Source of the DNA: Ustilaginoidea virens
Taxonomy: Eukaryota; Ascomycota; Sordariomycetes; Hypocreales; Clavicipitaceae
Length of the DNA: 64,000 bases
Direction: 5' to 3'
Assembly (NCBI RefSeq): GCF_000687475.1
Contig: NC_057319.1
Location: 5,632,001-5,696,000 of the forward strand
In this document: one piece after another, positions 57,842 through 64,000 of the stretch
How the letters are laid out: each line of letters starts with the position of its first letter
Numbering within the stretch: position 1 is the first letter of the stretch
The notes under the pieces: generated by a model
Databases searched by the model: none
Told to the model about the DNA's origin: nothing
What the model saw: the letters and a program-made list of their open reading frames with translations, nothing else
Position numbers and translations under genes: made by a program

Positions 57842-58741
57842 TCAGATAGCGGTTGGACAAATTTTTTCCACATTGCAGATATTCGGTACAGGTCTGTGAA
57901 TAAATTGCTTTCTCATCATAAATGCCAGGCTCTCGCCCAGTTTTGTAGAGTCAAGGAAATAAATATAGTTACCTCTGAGCGGATCCTCTGCCTTTCGCTT
58001 ACGGGGGGCCGCAAGAAATTTTTCAATTGTCCTTTGCCTTTTGTCGTATGCCGCGCTCCCAATTCCGCCGCGGGTTTTGCGTAGACCGTTCAAATGTGCG
58101 GTGAAATTAACGCGGGAAACGTCCACGGCCAAGTTGGACCAGAGGACGTCTGTGGTAGAGGCGTTTTCTTCCAATCTGGCTACTTCAAGATGAAGGTAGC
58201 CTGTGTTGCTCCATGGTAACCTGGCAGTGAGTTGAGTCAAGCTTGGCGAATCACCAAAGCTGAACTTGCTCACCAACGCTTGGGTCAGAGCATTTAACAT
58301 GATGCCATGGCTGACAATGACCACGGAGCTGTTGGGATCAGAGGTAGATAGCAGAGGTCCCAAGTACACATCCAAAAATGCATGGGCTCTGTTGTTGATA
58401 CTTTCCGAGGTCTCTGCGCCAGTTTGTAGAGGCCGCTTGCTCGAGCTGGCAAACTTGACACCCTCCCAAGTACCGAAATGCTTCTCTCGAAGGTACGGTA
58501 CCTGTACAACCTTCACCTCATGGGCGGACACATTGCAAGCATCGCAAATAGCTTGCGCAGTTTGCGAAGCTCGCTGGAGGTTGGACGCAAACACATGCCT
58601 CACGTTCAACCTGGAGAGACTCGAGGCCAGTCGTCGAGCTTGAAGCGCGCCGTGAGCAGTCAATGGAGCATCGCGAGAGCCACCGTAGAGGTTTGCCACG
58701 TTATCTACGCTCTCAGCGTGACGAATGAGGAGGAGATGCAT
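57842..58741 (-). CDS. Histidine phosphatase (phosphoglycerate mutase-like) with PIP-box-like tail
   Basis: A single exon, 299 residues. The start LLLIRHAESVDN holds the phosphohistidine motif RHA; the second catalytic His is in VVIVSHGIMLNAL, and the intermediate acidic residue lies in LREKHFGTWEG. These match the branch-2 phosphatase fold used for sugar phosphates and other small phosphoesters. Near the C-terminus, QRTIEKFL followed by PRKRKAED resembles a PCNA-interacting peptide next to a basic nuclear-localisation stretch. The last 45 codons (RGNYIYFLDSTKLGESLAF...) after DPL have a different character and could be read-through of a 3' end or an unspliced intron beginning GTAACT near 57972; I see no convincing acceptor, so I keep the open frame. 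Confidence 0.8.
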   Translation of the reverse strand: MHLLLIRHAESVDNVANLYGGSRDAPLTAHGALQARRLASSLSRLNVRHVFASNLQRASQTAQAICDACNVSAHEVKVVQVPYLREKHFGTWEGVKFASSSKRPLQTGAETSESINNRAHAFLDVYLGPLLSTSDPNSSVVIVSHGIMLNALTQALVSKFSFGDSPSLTQLTARLPWSNTGYLHLEVARLEENASTTDVLWSNLAVDVSRVNFTAHLNGLRKTRGGIGSAAYDKRQRTIEKFLAAPRKRKAEDPLRGNYIYFLDSTKLGESLAFMMRKQFIHRPVPNICNVEKICPTAI

Positions 58742-59350
58742 TCATGGGTAACAGTATGGATGAACCCATTCTTTGAAATGGTGGGGTGAAGACGGGGAGA
58801 AAAAAATTTTAAAGGCGAGGACGACTTAAATAGCTCTTTGGGTTGGCTCCGATGGACCGCAAATCAAATGATGGATTGCATAAGCGGGGTGGTGAGCGGG
58901 TACCCTGTACTCAGTCTTGGTCTCCTTCTCAAATCAGGCATTGCAAAGTTGAGCATAGCATGTCAAAATTGTGACCTTGAAAATGGGTTGCTTCAGATAA
59001 CTAGCTACGCCGTGTTAACAATTTCCTCCATTAATAGCGTCTCTAGTGTTTCTCTCTCTATAAGCATGGGTCTCGCGATTCATTGCTATGTAGTACAGCT
59101 ACTGGTCTCGTTTGTTCGGTGAATTTTGAAGGCAAGTTTTTGTAACGAGATACCGCTGCGCTCTAAGAGACAAAATTCGCTATCATATAAAAGGGAACAT
59201 CCCGGCTGTCGTTGCAAAATTATGGTCGTAGTCAGAGTCAATCTTAAAAATTTGGACTGAACCAGGGACCTCGATAAATTCGGGACAATCATCAAACAAT
59301 GATGCTATGACCACTGGCGTCATGTTAATTGGGCGTCAAAGCTTACTTGC

Positions 59351-59426
<76 letters not shown>

Positions 59427-61880
59427 CATGTTCGACTATTCATTATGCAAACATTTGGTACTACAAGATGATTTAACATCTTATGTTTCTATTTTCCCTG
59501 CACAGATGTCTCCTGCCCAACGACTTAGCCCAAACTTATCTCAGTCAAGAGCTCGTCGAAGGAGTCTCGTTCTCAGCCTTTCATCTAATAACGAACGCGA
59601 TCTAAACGCGTCTTGATTGAGTGTGTTGTCCTAGAAAAAATGCTCTTAGGAATTCTTTAGTCGTATGAAAAATGCTCGTAGCTGCTCTGCCTCTCGATAT
59701 GCCGCGAAATGGCTTAGAAAAGCACGACAATGCTGGTTTACGCACCTCAGCGAAACCACTCGCAAGAAGCCATAGTCTTCCATTCAATCATGCAGTGTTC
59801 CCGAAAGCCATCAAGGCTTGGTGCAAGAAAGAGTTTCACCCAAGCAATGCTTCATGTCTATGATAGATTGAGCTCCTTATTCAAAAATGACGCAGGAGCT
59901 ATGTGGCCTTGCTTATTAGATGTCGAAAGACACGTATAAAAATGCAAGCACGTCTGTAATAGTGAGAGATAAGATATTCGCTACACGTAAGGACACAGTT
60001 TCTCTGACTGGGTCTTTGAGGAGCCAGGCTTTCTTATCCGTACGAGGCAGATGTCTCATCATTGAAGGTGTGGCCGACGGGCGCATTTCCCAGAAGAATT
60101 TGCCGTTTGTCTTTGGTATGCCTTTGTATGTCCCACAATAGAGGCGTATGTTGAAGAACATGTCATCCTCGTGATAGCAGAGATGGCAGACGTTGAGGAG
60201 ATTGGCGGATAACATCAACAACTTGAAGCAGGAAAAGCCATTCATGAGTGTAAAGAATGGATGGCTTAATTTGGCAGATGATGGACTATGAATACTACCA
60301 TTGGGCGCGGTGTCCAACAAGTTGCTCAGTACGAAATAGCATTTTCGTCCCAACGTGGCCTATTTCCTCAGAGAGATTTCGGATGAGCATGGGCTCAGCG
60401 ATAAATCGAGAGCGTCGTAGTCTCGACGTTGCCTTTAAAGCACTCTCCCTGGGCCAAATTATCAAGTCTTGCTCAGAGTTGATAGACAGCCTAGAGTACA
60501 CTTCTTTGCGTGCCTGGCACTGGTGATCAGAGAGTTTTGGCAGGAGGGTGTCTAGGCTATGCGGTCGTTATTACAGCCGTGGGCATTTCGATATGTTACG
60601 CGGTTACAGTATCCATTTTATCCAAATTCTTTTTTAAAGATCATTATTGGTCCAAGGAAAACTAGCATTCGGAGATGAAGATAGGTATTGTAGATCAAAA
60701 GACAGGAAAGAGATCCTGGAGATAATCTGCTGTCTTCGACTGTATCCTAGGCTTCATTATCGTAAAGAGGTTTCATTTTTCTAGGTTTTCGTTAGATGCG
60801 TCAACTATCGATTTTCAAGCTCTTCAAGTCCATATATTCCAAGCCAAAAATAAGCACTATAATGATGAAAGCTAGAACCTGCACTTTTGTGCTGCCTCTA
60901 ATACAAACCATCCTGGACATGTAGCGATTACTCAGAAAGAGCGAATATTGAGACGTTTCAGATAGTTTCTGTCAATCATAGAATGCCGGATATCGTTGGC
61001 ATACAAAAAAATAAAGGGCGAAGGAGCCAGCCGGACCGTTCACGATGAGCCGGTTATACATATTTTGTCATAGAAACAATGCGGAATAAAGTTTTCATGG
61101 TCTGAGGCTCCATAAATTTGTCGTCTTAGCCAAAATAAGTGACAAGGCTTGCTCCCGATCCAGCCTAGGCCGTTTGGGGTTCCCATTGCGATTCGCCGGA
61201 TATGGATGTTGGTTTGCTCTGGTGGGCCGCACTGAGTCACGAGGGTTTTTTGCGTTCGACGGTTGTGATCGCCTGCGCACCGAGAAATAGAGCAATAAAA
61301 GTAACACAACTGCCATTGGTAGCTAGCATAGATGGCAATAATCGGATCAGCTAGAGTACTAATGATATTGAAGGTAAGAGTATTACCGAATCCGCTTTAG
61401 ATCAGTATATTCAGATTGAGACAGAGACCACTTAGCAATAATGAAGGATTGCACTAGCCAAGTTCCGGATCCTGATGCAATCCAGACGTCGGCACCGTGG
61501 CAGGCTTCGACATCAACCATCACCTTGATCCATTCACAGGTCGTCATTTAGGAAGGCTTACTCGTAGGCCTACCAAGTGTTTCTGACTAACTGGCTAGCC
61601 GGCCATCTAGTGACAGACACACCACAAATGGGTAGATTGGAACCCACTTCTGGTCCCAGCTCGTCCCGTACCAGACCGTACATTAGCGATCCCACATCGC
61701 TTCAATTGATTGTTCTGTAAAGATTCTGTAAAGATTCTGCCAACGAAAGGCCGCTCTTGTCCTACTGAGCACGTTCTTACAGCATAGGCGATGCGATGCA
61801 CATTGCTCACGCAGCCGTCACCATCAGCGACATCTCCGCGCGAACTCTAGCACGGGAGCGGCAACTGGGGTCCAGTCACC
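58742..61880. other. AT-rich gene-free region
   Basis: About 3.1 kb, noticeably less GC-rich than the rest. Frames such as 59916-60353 on the minus strand have no domain I recognise and are interrupted in neighbouring frames, so a decayed element is possible but not shown. It contains a CT repeat and long T-run at 59357-59426. Confidence 0.5.
59357..59426 (+). repeat. (CT)n followed by poly(T), about 43 nt
   Basis: About 14 CT units pass directly into an uninterrupted run of T's ending at 59426. Confidence 0.85.
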
Positions 61881-64000
61881 ATGCCAAAGAGATCCATTGC
61901 TGCACCATCACCCGCGCAAGCGAGGCGACATGTGTCGCCTTTGCAAGCTCACCCCCTTAATTATATGGCAAATCATTCTGATCATTCTCGTCCTGCGGGC
62001 TCGCAGTCTCAATTTGCGACTGCCAAGCGACGGGTAACATCCTGCGCTTCTTGTCGTAAGCAGAAGGTGAGGTTTTCTTCTTAATGGCAATGGCGATGGC
62101 GTCGAGTCTGACCATGATTTCTCAAAAGATCAAATGTGAGCTGTTAACGGAACGCCCGCCATGCGAACGGTGCAAGAGACGCAATATAGAATGCGTCATC
62201 AACACCGGCCTCCGTAATTCGATTCTCGATCAAAGGTTGATCCGGGCCCCTTCGCCTGTCTTCTTGCAGTTCGTTGACGTAATGTTGCAGGCAAATAGCT
62301 GTATTGGGACGAGACTTAAACAAGGTTCACTCGACAATGGAGATGGTATGCGAAAGATTGGGACTCGACCTTCCACAGCCGCTTGAGTCAGCGCATAGTA
62401 ATCTAAGCACCAACACTGCTATCCAGGACGGAGAATCAGACGATGGCGAGGAAGGTCTCTACGAACCAGCACAGATAGATGCTCCTACTACCGTGGTGGC
62501 CCCTATCGACGCGTACCTCTCTAAACAGGAATCTCCATCTAGTGGACAGGGTCAGGCTGTGGCGGCAGTCTCCTTACAGCACAGGAAGCCAGACCTTATC
62601 AGTAAAGGCCTCGTCACGTTTGGGGACGCAGATGTTCTTGCAAAACATTACATCGTTGAGCTGGATCATATCGTCTATGGGTTCGTGAGGGATCACAAGA
62701 CTATCCACAGTCTTCGAGACGCATCTGCAGCTCTGATTGCAGTTATATGCACCGTTGCGTCTCTTCATCATGTGGATTACGGGCATTTGTTTGAAACATG
62801 CTATCGCGAGTATCGCCACGTCATATCATCAACACTGTTCGAGAAACAGGATGTGGAGCACATTCGCGCGTTGTGCATAGGGTCCTTTTGGCTCCCCGGT
62901 TCATCAAGAATCTTGTTATGCGATGCGGTTCGTCGAGCCGGTGACTTGAGGCTTCATCGGCACATTCTCAAGACCATCAATCTTACTGCATCCTGTTCAC
63001 TAAGCCCGCGTACCGGCATCACCACGGACCAAGCAGAGTCGCGCGATCGTGTCAGGCTATGGTATGGCTTGTTCATGTGCGACCAGCATCAGTCCATCCT
63101 AAGTAACAGAGAGTCTCTTCTACCGCTACATCTCGATGTCCTAGAGAAAAGAGAAGAGTACCTGAAAAGTGATGCATCCATCAACCATGACCTACGACTC
63201 GTCGCCCAGTCCTCATTGCTGCTGATCATGGCGAGAATCAAGCGCGAATTTGGATCAGAGTATACTGCGCAAGTCCCCGAATCAATAGCTCCCGAATTTT
63301 TAAAATTCTCCGCAGAGCTGGACGAGTGGATTGAAAAGTATCGGCCTAGATTTCGTACGTTGTCTTTTGCTCGTGGCGCACCTCGTGGTTCATTCTCGCT
63401 CACGGGTTTGGGTATTCTAACGGTGATGTCTTAGATCCTGACATCGAAATGGGCAAATATCCGTCACTCGCCTTTCGACTGCACTATCTCTTTGCCAAAC
63501 TGTACCTCGGGCACAAAGTCTTCCGTGGGCTGCAGGGAAACGCCTTTGCCAACACCTTTTTGGCGGCGGCAAGTTTGGCGCATGAATCAGCCGAGGGAAT
63601 TTTTCACATGATTCTCGAAGAGGATGGCTTGCTCAAGAACCTATGGAAGGTGCCGAGCTATGTTCATATCATGATATCCTTTGCGGGGCACCTTCTGTTG
63701 GAGCTTTGTGTCAAGTACAGGAAGCCACTGGGAATTGACGTCAAGGAGAACTACCGAATTCTAAACGATGTGGTCTCCGCAATGAGGGATATCCGGCTGA
63801 CTTGCTCTCATCCACTTGCGCGCGTGATCATGGGGCTACAAAAGAGATTATTCGACTTTACAGCCTTGTACGGGAGGGAGAATTTATCGGAGGTAGCTGA
63901 GCCCGACCTGCAAGAGAAGAATGTGGGTTTCACAGGGGGCTTGCCGCAGAATGCACCCATATGCGATGACGTCGTAACAGATATGGTGAATGAATCTTTA
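61881..64000 (+). CDS. Zn2Cys6 transcription factor, 3' end beyond the window
   Basis: Exons 61881-62066, 62129-62235, 62291-63354 and 63435 to the window edge give 641 residues so far. The first intron splits the zinc cluster, which reads CASCRKQKIKCELLTERPPC then ERCKRRNIEC: Cys55, 58, 65, 74, 77 and 84 in a CX2CX6CX8CX2CX6C pattern. A basic linker and short coiled-coil segment (NKVHSTMEMVCERLGLD) follow, as in Gal4-type dimers. The rest is a fungal-specific middle homology region (WLPGSSRILLCDAVRRAGDL, DRVRLWYGLFMCDQHQSILS). It is a nuclear DNA-binding regulator, probably binding CGG triplets; targets cannot be inferred. The frame is still open at 64000. The introns are 62, 55 and 80 nt, all GT-AG. 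Confidence 0.9.

Noticed and set aside
61600..61690. GGTTCCAATC-like segment suggesting a tRNA on the minus strand
   Set aside because: Arms cannot be folded into a cloverleaf; the stem next to the loop mismatches.

Overview
The window is nuclear DNA of a filamentous ascomycete. Its genes carry short GT-AG introns (about 50 to 150 nt), often with a CTAAC or CTGAC-like branch site, and intergenic space is long. The protein set (palA/Rim20, a Zn2Cys6 factor, a DUF4360 secreted protein, pectin methylesterase, a two-intron alkyltransferase-like protein) suggests Pezizomycotina, probably Sordariomycetes and perhaps Hypocreales. The genus cannot be fixed from the sequence alone.

Layout. 1-7.3 kb is gene-poor: a 650-bp terminal-inverted-repeat element with five ~90-bp internal repeats (1955-2607) and one secreted pectin methylesterase. 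7.3-17.6 kb is a compact housekeeping block: an FSH1-type serine hydrolase, an Hlj1-like ER J-protein, mitochondrial ribosomal protein uS19m, TAF10, the HDEL receptor ERD2, a UBL-WLM metalloprotease and a nitrilase. 19-22.4 kb holds a DUF4360 secreted protein and a Ysc84-type SYLF protein. 22.4-27.1 kb has no gene but many homopolymer and microsatellite tracts. 27-32.7 kb has an amidohydrolase and palA/RIM20. 34-45 kb has three widely spaced glycan-related genes: LicD-type, GH76 Dfg5/Dcw1-type and a GT31-like glycosyltransferase. 45.6-58.8 kb has four genes: an alkyltransferase-like DNA repair protein, a 1751-residue kinesin, EME1, and a histidine phosphatase with a PIP-box-like tail. The last 3 kb before a Zn2Cys6 transcription factor, which runs off the window end, is AT-richer and empty.

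There is no biosynthetic cluster or operon-like logic; most neighbours are unrelated. The shared themes are the secretory pathway (Hlj1, Erd2, LicD, GH76, GT31-like), wall or host polymer processing (pectin methylesterase, GH76) and DNA repair (ATL, Eme1). I see no convincing new multi-gene system. The strongest unusual signals are the TIR element with its tandem core, two short palindromic words scattered through intergenic DNA (ACTCCGTA/TACGGAGT and TAGGTACCTA), a mitochondrial-like tRNA-Asn fragment, and a 32-nt poly(C) run touching the start codon of the alkyltransferase-like gene.
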